A DNA stretch of 20,454 bases from Hyphomicrobiales bacterium. GTDB taxonomy: Bacteria; Pseudomonadota; Alphaproteobacteria; Rhizobiales; JAJFHC01. The notes under the pieces are model-generated. The model searched no databases, was not told the DNA's origin, and saw nothing but the letters and a program-made list of their open reading frames with translations. This document shows positions 1 through 8,132 of the stretch, piece by piece; the stretch's first letter is position 1, and each line of letters begins with the position of its first letter. Location: positions 1 to 20,454 of the forward strand of contig JAJFHC010000089.1 of assembly GCA_021775835.1 (NCBI GenBank), given 5' to 3'. Position numbers and translations under genes: made by a program.

Positions 1-21
1 AAGCATTAGTAGTTGGCCCAT

Positions 22-52
22 GGGGCCCAAGGCCCCTTTCCTTTTGCCTTTT
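22..52 (+). terminator. Possible Rho-independent terminator upstream of the tRNA
   Basis: A 6-bp GC-only stem (GGGGCC at 22-27, CAA loop, GGCCCC at 31-36) is followed directly by a T-rich tract (37-52, with three runs of T). This is the layout of an intrinsic terminator on the plus strand. It would end a gene lying before the window. The T tract is broken by C and G residues, so strength is uncertain. A second small hairpin (TGCCTT-TT-AAGGCA, 45-58) overlaps the tail. Confidence 0.45.
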
Positions 53-62
53 AAGGCATAAA

Positions 63-139
63 GCGCCGGTAGCTCAGCTGGATAGAGCACTAGACTACGA
101 ATCTAGGGGTCGGGGGTTCGAATCCTCCCCGGCGCGCCA
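63..139 (+). tRNA. tRNA-Arg (anticodon ACG)
   Basis: A full cloverleaf can be drawn. The acceptor stem GCGCCGG (63-69) pairs with CCGGCGC (129-135). The D arm contains GCTCAGCTGGATAGAGC. The anticodon stem CTAGA/TCTAG encloses the loop CTACGAA with anticodon ACG. The T stem GGGGG/CCTCC (one G-T pair) encloses TTCGAAT. The discriminator G136 and an encoded CCA (137-139) complete it. It reads CGN arginine codons; the first anticodon base A is normally deaminated to inosine by TadA. tRNA 3' ends are common integration sites, but I see no integrase gene and no second copy of the tRNA 3' end in the window. Confidence 0.97.
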
Positions 140-474
140 ACAAAATCAACGACTTGGAATTTGATATTTTTGGGCGTTTGCTCATGCTCCGAATAGGTCA
201 CGTTTGCATTCGATTAACGTGGGATTATCCGGGACTGAGTGGGATCTGACAGGTAACTGGAAGGGGAGGGCAATGCACTCGACCCTTTTGGAGGTTTTTT
301 CGGACAATAGTTATTACTTGTCCGATTATCCGGTATTAGTTGGGCACGTCGGATAGACTTAGAACATCGGTCAGAAAAATTAGGGGAGACCGTTATCTCC
401 CCAAACTCGTCACAGTTGGATCGTAAGAAGTAAGCTCCAGGCATTGTACGCAAGAAGAGTCTGCCCTTGGAACG
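140..474. other. Gene-free stretch between tRNA-Arg and the beta-barrel gene
   Basis: This 335-bp stretch is AT-richer than most of the window. A 79-codon open frame on the minus strand (214-453) has no recognisable protein character and I do not call it. The stretch contains a minus-strand terminator (376-402) and a hairpin CGGACAA (301-307) / TTGTCCG (318-324) with a 10-nt loop, preceded by six T on the plus strand. A short direct repeat ATTATCCGG occurs at about 224-232 and 325-333. No other gene or RNA is recognisable. Confidence 0.5.
376..402 (-). terminator. Rho-independent terminator of the beta-barrel gene
   Basis: Read on the minus strand, GGGGAGA (402-396), a 6-nt loop and TCTCCCC (389-383) form a perfect 7-bp stem followed by TAATTTTT. 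It lies about 73 nt beyond the stop codon of the minus-strand outer-membrane gene that ends at 475, the right place and orientation to end that transcript. Confidence 0.75.
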
Positions 475-1155
475 CTAATTTGTGAGTCCGGGAATTCCGC
501 CAAATTTCCAAACGACGGCGGCTCGCAATACATCCGCATCATAGTCAATCGTGTGAGTATGAGGTACGGCAAGTGGAAAACCGTATTTCTTATCGTTGTA
601 GTTTCCGCGCAGATATTCGCCTCGAACGCTAAGCTGCTGGGTTAAGGCTACCTCCACCCCTGCACCGTAAACGAATCCGGTGTGCGTGTTTGAGTCCTGG
701 CCAGAAGTTTCATTTCCGTCACTTCCAGCAAAACCGATACCAGCAGTGCCGAAGATCAAGATACGGTCAATAGCGTAACCTGCACGAACCCGAATTGTGC
801 CAATCGTGTCTACGTCAAAATTCGTCAAGACTGTGTTGGAGTCGTCGACATCGCCAAAAGAGATATCGCCCTCAAGACCGTAGACAAAATGGTCGCTTTG
901 GAAATTGATACCTGCCAGCAAACCGAACATTGACCCGCTGCCGTTGATGCTCGATCCAGGTGTCGTCGCAGGCGATGCACTGCCACGGCTTACGTCGGCG
1001 TCCGACCACGCCCCTCCACCGTGTAACCCTGCATAAACTCCAGCCCAGTTATGGGTATAACTTCCATCAAAAATGTCGGCAGCAGTGGCCTTGTGTCCGC
1101 CCGTAAACGCGAGAAATGTAAAGGCAAGGCTCAAACATAATTTCCTGTAATTCAT
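475..1155 (-). CDS. Outer-membrane beta-barrel protein, Omp25/Omp31-like porin family
   Basis: The protein has 226 residues. Residues 1-25 form a Sec signal peptide (basic MNYRK start, hydrophobic core, cleavage near ATA|AD). The mature part opens with NWAGVYAGLHGGGAW and continues with alternating, glycine- and aromatic-rich strands such as FGLLAGINFQ, YGLEGDISFGD, IRVRAGYAI, FVYGAGVEVALT and LSVRGEYLR. This is the pattern of the small 8-stranded barrels (OmpA/Omp25/opacity type) common in alphaproteobacteria. The end (VLRAAVVWKFGG) resembles a last barrel strand but is followed by a short tail. The start is supported by a strong Shine-Dalgarno site (AAAAGGAGG) just upstream. It is monocistronic with its own terminator. 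The role is probably structural or adhesive; the exact function cannot be read. Confidence 0.85.
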   Translation of the reverse strand: MNYRKLCLSLAFTFLAFTGGHKATAADIFDGSYTHNWAGVYAGLHGGGAWSDADVSRGSASPATTPGSSINGSGSMFGLLAGINFQSDHFVYGLEGDISFGDVDDSNTVLTNFDVDTIGTIRVRAGYAIDRILIFGTAGIGFAGSDGNETSGQDSNTHTGFVYGAGVEVALTQQLSVRGEYLRGNYNDKKYGFPLAVPHTHTIDYDADVLRAAVVWKFGGIPGLTN

Positions 1156-1578
1156 ATTGCCGCCTCCTTTTGAACAAATTCACCTTCTGCAAATATAGAC
1201 AACTGTTACGTATCCCGGAAGATAAATGTCGAATATGTGGATAGGCGGAAAAACGGGATAGAATTCAGCAACTTCTGTACAGGAGCAATGTTTCTGCCAA
1301 ATAACATCTTCAGCATTCACTCAATCCATCGTGAAAATATCCGCGAGAAGGTCAAATTTGAGTCGCCAGTTTCAAAAAAGGGAAACTAACGGAATTCAGA
1401 ATCGGGCACATTGATGTCAGTTTCCGGGCAAAGCATGATGCAGGTGATACCCCAACAATGCAGCACACCGGACTGAGGGGAACAGTATCCAGCCTGTGCG
1501 CCCCTGCAGCCACGAGTATCATTGGAATTATCGTTATCGGCGGGGGGCTTGGCGAACCTGTGTTGTTGCCAACACGTG
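1156..1578. other. Gene-free stretch, possibly with decayed coding sequence
   Basis: This 423-bp stretch lies upstream of the beta-barrel gene and downstream of the methyltransferase gene, both on the minus strand. The part near 1156-1300 is AT-rich and should hold the barrel gene's promoter, although I cannot pick convincing -35/-10 boxes. From about 1362 to 1600 one plus-strand frame stays open without a plausible start and includes a glycine/isoleucine-rich segment (IIGIIVIGGGLG). It could be a gene remnant or chance. I see no RNA gene. Confidence 0.4.
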
Positions 1579-2478
1579 TCAATCGGAGCTACGCGCCACG
1601 ATACGGCAAAAAGTCAGATCACCGGTGTCCAGGGCCTGAAGCCGTTTCATCCAGAGCTCGCCTTCTGCAAGCAAAGCGTCACCCCATTCCCCAATGGCAC
1701 CATCGGTCTCGAAAGACCGCAACAGGCGTCGCCAGGCATGGAGTACATTTTCACAATAAGATTTTGTCTGGTCCTTACACGAAATCACCTTGAGACCGCA
1801 TTGTTCCAGCGTTGAGGTGTAGCGCTCCAATGTCCAGGGATGTGGTGTCGTCACTTCAGAACCGGTCCATGATTTCAGCGCCTCCGAGTCCAGGCCGTCG
1901 GGCTGTGAAAGGAGGTAATCGGTGATGACAAGTCGTCCGTCATCGCGAAGACCTTTGGCTGCGGCCGTCAACAGTTTGATTTTTTCGGAAACGGCAAAAA
2001 GCCGCTCACGCGTATAGATCAAGTGAAACTTGTTGTCCGTTATGTGGGAAACTTTCTCTAGGTCCACGTCTTCGATGGGAAGCCGGTCACTCAGGTTGCA
2101 CTGTTGAACCATCCGGCGTGCTTGATCGGCCAACGCCGCATTCGGTTCCAGCGCGTTCATCCAGAGGTTATGGTCCTGCACCAGAAGCAGCGCGGTTCCG
2201 CCCAGCCCTGCCGTCAGGTCCAGCACAGGCTGGCGTGAGTTGATATTGAACTCCTTAAACAGTTTGCGGGTAGCCTCTGGACCTCCGGGTTCAAGAAAGC
2301 CACCGCCCCATAATTCGTTGCGCACGGCAGTGAATTGTTCCGGCGATGACAGATCTTGTGTTTCAACATCGGTGTCCTGCGGTTGTTCAGTCACACCTGA
2401 AATGGGTTCAGTTTTGCCATGCCACCAATTGGAGAGGTGTTGGCGCGCTGAAATTTCTTTCTCCGCAAGGCCCGTCAT
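1579..2478 (-). CDS. SAM-dependent methyltransferase (class I fold)
   Basis: The product has 299 residues if translation starts at the ATG at 2478. A short N-terminal part (GLAEKEISARQHLSNWWHG) leads into LWGGGFLEPGGPEATRKLF and then a class I motif I, VLDLTAGLGGTALLL. An acidic residue follows at motif II (NALEPN), and motif IV-like (KFHLIYTRERLF) and post-strand segments (DDGRLVITDYLL) come after. The substrate cannot be told; homology to small-molecule methyltransferases is an inference. The same frame is open to a TTG at 2760 with a well-placed GGAGA, which would give 393 residues. I prefer the shorter start because the extra 94 residues look unlike any domain and their third-position GC is lower than in the rest of the gene. 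The ATG has only a distant GGA. Confidence 0.75.
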   Translation of the reverse strand: MTGLAEKEISARQHLSNWWHGKTEPISGVTEQPQDTDVETQDLSSPEQFTAVRNELWGGGFLEPGGPEATRKLFKEFNINSRQPVLDLTAGLGGTALLLVQDHNLWMNALEPNAALADQARRMVQQCNLSDRLPIEDVDLEKVSHITDNKFHLIYTRERLFAVSEKIKLLTAAAKGLRDDGRLVITDYLLSQPDGLDSEALKSWTGSEVTTPHPWTLERYTSTLEQCGLKVISCKDQTKSYCENVLHAWRRLLRSFETDGAIGEWGDALLAEGELWMKRLQALDTGDLTFCRIVARSSD

Positions 2479-2817
2479 AGAAGTGTCATTCCAAAAAGCT
2501 GCATTCAACCAAATGCCTCTTCGGCAGGGCATTTCCGCGAAATTAAACAGAACACCGTTAAGTTGTGGTTTATGACGCCTAAACGGTATGGTGGTGGCGT
2601 CGTGATGCCCCGCCTCAACATTTTGCGTCAACGCTTTGTGTTCGAAACGTGCAATCCTGCCGAAGATATCGGAAAGGTCACTTGGCAGGCCGTCGGTGTC
2701 ATCGACAGGGTGAAGGACTTTGTCTCTGTCGATAGAGGCAGTTTTCACGCCTCCATCCAATCAGGTACTCTCCAGAATTCCAATTGACGTTGGCGACGGC
2801 AGCAGGGCACCCACAAA
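2479..2817. other. Divergent intergenic region, or N-terminal extension of the methyltransferase
   Basis: If the methyltransferase starts at 2478, this is a 339-bp divergent gap before the glycosyltransferase. It contains a hairpin AAATGCC (2511-2517) / GGCATTT (2528-2534) whose loop contains a C(TTCG)G motif. Frames are open on both strands (plus 2563-2787; minus to a TTG at 2760 with GGAGA eight bases upstream), and neither gives a recognisable protein. Promoters for both flanking genes must lie here, but I cannot identify them by eye. Confidence 0.4.
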
Positions 2818-4923
2818 TTGACCATTACCCACCAGACCCCCATCCTGTTCCACCATCGCGCGCGCCTGCCCGCCATTATGGCCGGCGTCCTCATCTGTCT
2901 TGTCGTCGGGTTCGCCTGGCTTTCCGACGACGCGCTCATCACCCTGCGCATGCTTCTCAATGCCGATGCCGGTTATGGCCTGACCTGGAACACAGGCGAG
3001 CGCGTGCTCGCGTTCACGCACCCGCTGTGGGCGCTCTCGGTCTATCTGGGGTTCCAGGTCACAGGCGCGTTGTTTGCCACGCTGTTTGCCCTGTCTGTCC
3101 TTTTTGCCGCGGCGGCCATCGTTGGCCTGTTGGTCGCCTGGCGTTCCTACGGCACGCCATCGCCGATGCCAGCGGTTTTGGCGTTGAGCTGCCTGATCCT
3201 TTCGAAGGCTTTTCTCGATCATGCAGCCTCCGGGCTCGAGACGCCCCTGAGCTATGCCTTGTATGGCGGTGTCTTCCTGGTCGCCCTGTCCGAAGACAGG
3301 TGGGCCGACGCGCGGTTCTTCTGGCTGTGCGTGCTGTCCGGCCTGATGGTCTTGAACCGGATGGACCTGGGGCTGCTGGTCCTGCCATTGCTGTTGCTCT
3401 CATTGCGTGAGTCCGGGAGCCGGCTGCGCCGTTTCCTGATCGGGTGTGCCGCTTTCCTGCCCGTGGTGGCCTGGCTGGTTTTCTCGCTGGTTTATTTCGG
3501 CGCGCCTTTTCCCAATACCTTCTATGCAAAGATCGGTGCGGGCATCCCGCGCACCGAATTGCTGGCAGTAGCCGGTCACTATTTTTACCTCCAGATCCGC
3601 GACGACCTGCCGTCGGTGATTGTCCTGGCCATGATGGTGGTGTGCTACCGGCTGACCCCACATCCCCCTGTCCGGGCAATGATCGTCGGTGTAATTCTCT
3701 ACCTGCTCTACATCGTCTGGATCGGTGGCGATTTCATGCAGGGACGTTACTTTGCCGTGCCGGTCTATGCAGCAGCAATGGTCATTGCCACCACGCCGTT
3801 GTCATCGCGTATGGCCCGCGGCGTGATGCTGGCCGTTGTCGTCACGGCAACGCTCGGCGCGTCCCCTGTCGCCGGCCTTCGCGTACTTGTCTTTGACCGG
3901 GAGCACAGCATCACCAATGCGGCCAGTGGCATTGTCGATGAGCGTCGGTATTACAGGCGCCAGGAACAGGGCTTCCTCCTGATGCTCCTGAGAGGCCGCA
4001 CACCCAAAATGCATACCGACTGGACGACCAGGCCTGGCCAACCGGCACCGGTATACGTCACGTGCGGCGGGCTCGGCGCTTACGGGCTGCAGTTCGGACC
4101 TCAAGTGTCCTTCATCGATCAGTGCGCCCTGAACGACGCCTTCGTCAGCCGGTTGCCGGCGCTTTATCCGGCCCCGGAGTATTCTCCCGGTGGTGTCGCG
4201 GATCACTTTTCCACAAGGGGCTGGCGCATCGGCCATCTGACGCGCGGATTTCCGGCCGCGTATCTGGCTTTCATGCAGGCCTACCGGCAGGAGTTTTCGG
4301 GCAATGCCGGTGTCCCACCTGCCGACGGCATTGGACGGTCCCTGAAGAATATCGGCCGCACGACGCTGGTCGACGATCCCGCGACGAGTGCGCTGTTTGT
4401 GGATGTGCGCCGGGTAATCGCCGGTCCTGTCTGGAGCCGCGAACGGTTTGCAGCGATCTGGCGGCTGAACACCGGGGCCTATGGAACGATTGCACGCGAA
4501 ACGCTGACCACCAGTCAACAATTGTTGTCCCGGCCCAATGCCGTGGACCTGTTCGCGAAAAGCACGTTTCCGGCGCGATCGGTTGCCGGACAATTGACCG
4601 ACGCCTCCGTACCGGAAACCCCGGACGGCAGTTCTGCGCGTGACGGTTTGAAGATCGCCGGTCCTGTCGTCGTTCGCCTGAGGGCGCCGGTGACAACGGA
4701 CTGCGTCACAGTACCCTTGGCCGGCAATGACGTTTATTATGTCAGGATTTCAGGAGGCGATGGCGAGGCCGCGACGCTGACCGGCGGTATCTCCGATCCC
4801 CTCATGCGGGACCGGAAGGTCCTCCTGGGCCGCCCCATGGAGGTTCGAGCCATCGATGTTCATCCGGTGATCGGCTATACGCTCTTCACAATCGGCCGCC
4901 CAAGGCCCGTTTGCGACGATTGA
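2818..4923 (+). CDS. GT-C fold membrane glycosyltransferase, AftB/ZomB-like
   Basis: The 701-residue protein has about ten transmembrane helices in residues 18-350, followed by a soluble domain of about 340 residues (360-701), expected outside the cytoplasm. After the first helix lies LSDDALITLR (D37, D38), the acidic pair typical of GT-C catalytic loops, then GLTWNTGERVLAFTHPLW. Further landmarks are SGLETPL (138-144), LNRMDLGLL (179-187), FGAPFPNTFYAK (227-238) and GGDFMQGRYF (303-312). These match the arrangement seen in AftB-type arabinofuranosyltransferases and their wide family of lipid-phosphate-sugar-dependent relatives. The probable role is transfer of a sugar from a polyprenyl carrier onto an envelope glycan; donor and acceptor are unknown. 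The TTG start at 2818 keeps a basic HHRAR segment before helix 1 and has AGGG ten bases upstream. The ATG at 2878 is the alternative. Confidence 0.75.
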   Translation: MTITHQTPILFHHRARLPAIMAGVLICLVVGFAWLSDDALITLRMLLNADAGYGLTWNTGERVLAFTHPLWALSVYLGFQVTGALFATLFALSVLFAAAAIVGLLVAWRSYGTPSPMPAVLALSCLILSKAFLDHAASGLETPLSYALYGGVFLVALSEDRWADARFFWLCVLSGLMVLNRMDLGLLVLPLLLLSLRESGSRLRRFLIGCAAFLPVVAWLVFSLVYFGAPFPNTFYAKIGAGIPRTELLAVAGHYFYLQIRDDLPSVIVLAMMVVCYRLTPHPPVRAMIVGVILYLLYIVWIGGDFMQGRYFAVPVYAAAMVIATTPLSSRMARGVMLAVVVTATLGASPVAGLRVLVFDREHSITNAASGIVDERRYYRRQEQGFLLMLLRGRTPKMHTDWTTRPGQPAPVYVTCGGLGAYGLQFGPQVSFIDQCALNDAFVSRLPALYPAPEYSPGGVADHFSTRGWRIGHLTRGFPAAYLAFMQAYRQEFSGNAGVPPADGIGRSLKNIGRTTLVDDPATSALFVDVRRVIAGPVWSRERFAAIWRLNTGAYGTIARETLTTSQQLLSRPNAVDLFAKSTFPARSVAGQLTDASVPETPDGSSARDGLKIAGPVVVRLRAPVTTDCVTVPLAGNDVYYVRISGGDGEAATLTGGISDPLMRDRKVLLGRPMEVRAIDVHPVIGYTLFTIGRPRPVCDD

Positions 4924-4968
4924 GGTGGGAGACAATTCCGCCAACTCGTCTTGACGATGTTCGCAGCC

Positions 4969-6579
4969 TCATCCCGTCCGGATCATCGCCGCGGCTTTTT
5001 CCGCAATCATCAAGCTTGCCGCATTGGTGTTGGCCGACGGCATGGTCGGCATGATCGAGGCGTCGATCACGCGTAAATTCTCAAGGCCGCGCACACGCAG
5101 TTCGTGGTCGACAACAGCGGTCGGATCGCCTTCCGGCCCCATCCGGCAGGTGCCCATCATGTGAAACACGGTTGTGCCGCGCTGGCGTGCCGTGTCGAGC
5201 AGTTCGTCGTCGGTAACCACGCTGTCGCCGGGATAGATCTCACCGTCGAAATACGGTTCCATCGGCTTGGTGCGCAAAAGCTGGCGTGCCATCTTGAGGC
5301 CCGCGAGCAGGACACGCCGGTCGCTTTCCTCGCCCAGGTAGTTGGCATCGATCACCGGCTTGTCGAACGGGTCGATCGACCTGACGCGCACGGAGCCTAG
5401 GCTGTCCGGCCGCTGCTGCCAGGCGGCGATCGTCATTCCCGGCCGGTCGTCGAGCGTGCTCTGGTGACCTTCCTTGTAACTCGCCGGCATGAACGTGATT
5501 TGCAGGTCGTTGATGTCGAGGGCCGGGTCCGACCGGGCGAATGCATAACAGACGGTCGAGGCGATCCCCAGGACGGACGGCCGTTTCAACGCCCATTTGA
5601 CCGCTTCCGCCGCCATGCGCCAGCCGTGCACGCGCTCGTTCAGTGTGTCGGAGTTTTTTACCCGGGCAGTGAAGCGCGGCGTGAAATGATCGCGCAGGTT
5701 CTCGCCGACACCCGGCAAAGCGTGACGGGTGTCGATGCCCAGTCCCGACAGGTGCTCCGGGCAGCCGACGCCGGCCAGTTGCAGAAGTTGTGGCGAGTTG
5801 ATGACACCGCCGCACAGCAGAACTTCGGCATGTGCGCAGACCTCCATGATCTCGCCGCCACGCCCGCCATAAGAATACCTGACGCCGGTGCAGCGCCGGC
5901 CGTCGAACACGAGATCCGTCACGTGGGCGCTGGTGCGCACGTCGAGGTTTCCGCGGTTGCGGATCGGGGTCAGAAACGCCTTTGCCGAACTCTGCCGCCG
6001 GCCATCGACGATGGTGCGCTGGGTGTACGACGTGCCTTCCTGGATCCGGCCGTTGTAATCCGGGTTGCGGGGAATGCCCATAGTCTCCGCCCCGTCCAGA
6101 AACGCGTCGACCAGGGGGTGGCGCCAGTCGGTGGGGGTCACCCGTAGCGGCCCGTCGCGGCCCCGCCGGTCGTCGGGGTCTTCGCCCGAGTAGGTTTCGA
6201 GGCTCTTGAAATAGGGCAGCACATCCGCATAGCCCCAGCCCGCATTGCCCCGTTGCGCCCAGTGATCGAAATCGCCCGGCGTGCCGCGATTGAAGATGCA
6301 GCCATTGATCGACGACGACCCGCCCAGCGTCTTGCCCCGGGGGATAGGCACACTCCGGCCGCCGGTCCATTCCGACGGCTCGGTCTCATAGAGCCAGTTA
6401 TAGGTCGGGTCCTTCATCAGCTTCATCCAGCCGACCGGCATGTGGATCAGCGGATTCCAGTCCGGCGGCCCGGCCTCGAGGACACAGACCCGGATACCCG
6501 GATCCGCCGTCAGCCGGTTGGCGAGAACGCATCCCGCTGATCCGGCGCCGATGATGATGTAGTCGAAGGGGTCGGTCAT
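4969..6579 (-). CDS. GMC-family FAD-dependent oxidoreductase (choline dehydrogenase-like)
   Basis: The 536-residue length is normal for the family. The FAD dinucleotide motif GAGSAG is at 11-16 with E35 closing the Rossmann unit (VLEAGP). GMC signature 1 lies at about 81-99 (RGKTLGGSSSINGCIFNRG) and signature 2 at 257-272 (GGVINSPQLLQLAGVG). The catalytic pair is H473 (FHMMGTCRMG) and N517 (PSANTNAASL), the His/Asn arrangement of alcohol and choline dehydrogenases. It should oxidise a primary alcohol using FAD and pass electrons to a membrane acceptor or oxygen. Sequence does not fix the substrate, and betaine genes are absent nearby, so I do not call it betA. It is convergent with the glycosyltransferase gene (45-bp gap). 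No clear Shine-Dalgarno precedes the ATG. Confidence 0.92.
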   Translation of the reverse strand: MTDPFDYIIIGAGSAGCVLANRLTADPGIRVCVLEAGPPDWNPLIHMPVGWMKLMKDPTYNWLYETEPSEWTGGRSVPIPRGKTLGGSSSINGCIFNRGTPGDFDHWAQRGNAGWGYADVLPYFKSLETYSGEDPDDRRGRDGPLRVTPTDWRHPLVDAFLDGAETMGIPRNPDYNGRIQEGTSYTQRTIVDGRRQSSAKAFLTPIRNRGNLDVRTSAHVTDLVFDGRRCTGVRYSYGGRGGEIMEVCAHAEVLLCGGVINSPQLLQLAGVGCPEHLSGLGIDTRHALPGVGENLRDHFTPRFTARVKNSDTLNERVHGWRMAAEAVKWALKRPSVLGIASTVCYAFARSDPALDINDLQITFMPASYKEGHQSTLDDRPGMTIAAWQQRPDSLGSVRVRSIDPFDKPVIDANYLGEESDRRVLLAGLKMARQLLRTKPMEPYFDGEIYPGDSVVTDDELLDTARQRGTTVFHMMGTCRMGPEGDPTAVVDHELRVRGLENLRVIDASIMPTMPSANTNAASLMIAEKAAAMIRTG

Positions 6580-6758
6580 GGGGTTTTGGGTGAATGTACT
6601 TGTAAGGACTGTGGGTCCCGTAGATTAGCGTTACCGGTCAGGATTGACTATGCGGGAAATCCAGTTTCGGCGAGTGGCAGCATTCGGAACCGCAAATTAG
6701 AAAGATTGCGGTCCCAGATACATTTTCGATAGCAACACGCATCGTCATTGCGATGCCG

Positions 6759-7880
6759 CTAAGGTGCAGTTTTGAATGACCTGGGCACACCGTTTGAGTC
6801 TATCGGTTTCCGCTTTAATGGACCGGGTATTCCGGTCGCGCCAACATCGAACCTGGATGTCTTTTGACTACCTGCTCCCAAGGTCAGAATCCAATCACGG
6901 ACACCAGGAATGACCGTCACGGCCCGAGCACCCAATTTTGGAGCACAATTCGGATCATTGCCACCTGAAGACTGCTCCGCTCCTATAACGCACCACGATT
7001 TGTTGTGATTGTTAGGGCCTATCCTGACAGATGTTGAATTGAGGCGGAGGTTGCTTCCATCTGTTTTTGCAGCGGATGAATGATACTGATTCAGCCAGAT
7101 ATCACCGTTACTGCTCACGTTGAAACGGAGACCAACGCTATGTCCGATTGCGAGCGCGTAACCTCCGGCTGCACCGACACGGTCAATACCGGGAATGACG
7201 ACGACGGATTTTCGGCCGCGGCTGTATTCCGGATTTTCACCAGATACGGTCACACCGGCCACGGTCCACATTCCCGGATAGGTTCTGGGGTCTATAGTGA
7301 TCGTCGTGTTGCGGAAAGTGAGCCGCCGAACACCGCCGGTTGCTGAATCTGCGTGATGGCCGTTGAGTGTAACAGATTCGTCGTATTCGACATTGAATCG
7401 GAACGATGTGCCGTGCGAGATCGTAAGTTCGTATCCCCCGTCCCGACTGGCTGAGGTAACTCCTTTGATCAGCGTGACATTGTTTGAGGTTCTTGACCAG
7501 GCGTTGGAAGCATTCTCTGCATTTTGTACCCACCAATGTCCGCGATACGCGCCACGGTCGACTGCAATGGTTGTGGTTTCGAGCGAGACAACATTCTGCC
7601 GGCACTTCAACCCACTTCCAGCCGTGCACTCGACTTCGCCCCCGACGGTTTTGAAATTGATGTCAGCGCCGGGTGCAATTATGAATCTATAGGAGGCATC
7701 TGGCTCGAGCATTAGGCACGGCTCGTCTCCTTGATGTGCTGATGTGAGCCCAGTGTCCTCGTTCATGACTTTGTAGATGCCAGCATATCCATTTGACACA
7801 ATCTCACCGTCACAACCATCAGCGAACGAAGATTGAGTAGTTACAAAAAAAACCAGAGCAAAAAGTATTATTAATCTCAT
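6759..7880 (-). CDS. Exported protein with three and a half internal repeats, unknown function
   Basis: The 373-residue protein begins with a signal peptide (MRLIILFALVFFVTTQSSFA|DG). The rest is a tandem of modules of about 85-90 residues, at about 55-142, 149-231 and 239-326, with a partial fourth at 329-346. Each module runs: a hydrophobic strand with a small-residue turn, an [R]F(N/D/I)V-like strand (YRFIIA, FRFNVE, LRFNVS, SRFDVG), a T/S-rich strand ending I-x-P/x (TTIAVD, TTITIDP, SVRIGP), a W-x-V strand (HWWVQNA, MWTVAGV, SWCVIGA), then V(T)(L/V)I(K/P)G(V/I). The repeats are diverged and beta-rich, so a secreted or surface array of beta-sandwich domains is plausible. Cysteines are clustered in the first module. 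A G-rich site (GGGGTTGGGG) precedes the ATG. Base composition is AT-richer than in neighbouring genes. I do not recognise the family. Confidence 0.8.
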   Translation of the reverse strand: MRLIILFALVFFVTTQSSFADGCDGEIVSNGYAGIYKVMNEDTGLTSAHQGDEPCLMLEPDASYRFIIAPGADINFKTVGGEVECTAGSGLKCRQNVVSLETTTIAVDRGAYRGHWWVQNAENASNAWSRTSNNVTLIKGVTSASRDGGYELTISHGTSFRFNVEYDESVTLNGHHADSATGGVRRLTFRNTTITIDPRTYPGMWTVAGVTVSGENPEYSRGRKSVVVIPGIDRVGAAGGYALAIGHSVGLRFNVSSNGDIWLNQYHSSAAKTDGSNLRLNSTSVRIGPNNHNKSWCVIGAEQSSGGNDPNCAPKLGARAVTVIPGVRDWILTLGAGSQKTSRFDVGATGIPGPLKRKPIDSNGVPRSFKTAP

Positions 7881-8132
7881 ATCCCCAACCCCATTCTTTT
7901 CAATAGACTGTCATGATGAAGATGTCTCGTCAATAAAAGCGACAGAACCTATGCGAGTACGAATAGAGTCATGTTGCGAACGATTTACAACTGCACGTTC
8001 CTCAACCGAAGTCCCCCCATCACATTTCTGTGTCCCCCCGTCTTCCAACGCCGCCCGTCCTGCTTTATGCTCCACGCCTCGGGGAGACGCCCGCAAATTC
8101 TCATAACAAAATCAGACAGGGAGAAATTACTG

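Noticed and set aside
214..453. 79-codon open frame on the minus strand
   Set aside because: No Shine-Dalgarno, no domain or signal-like character, and it overlaps the terminator of the beta-barrel gene.
63..2760. Genomic island integrated at tRNA-Arg
   Set aside because: The tRNA end and the AT-richer DNA that follows suggested this, but there is no integrase and no duplicate of the tRNA 3' end within the window.
4924..4968. Shared bidirectional terminator between the convergent glycosyltransferase and GMC genes
   Set aside because: The 45-bp gap has no stable stem followed by T on either strand.
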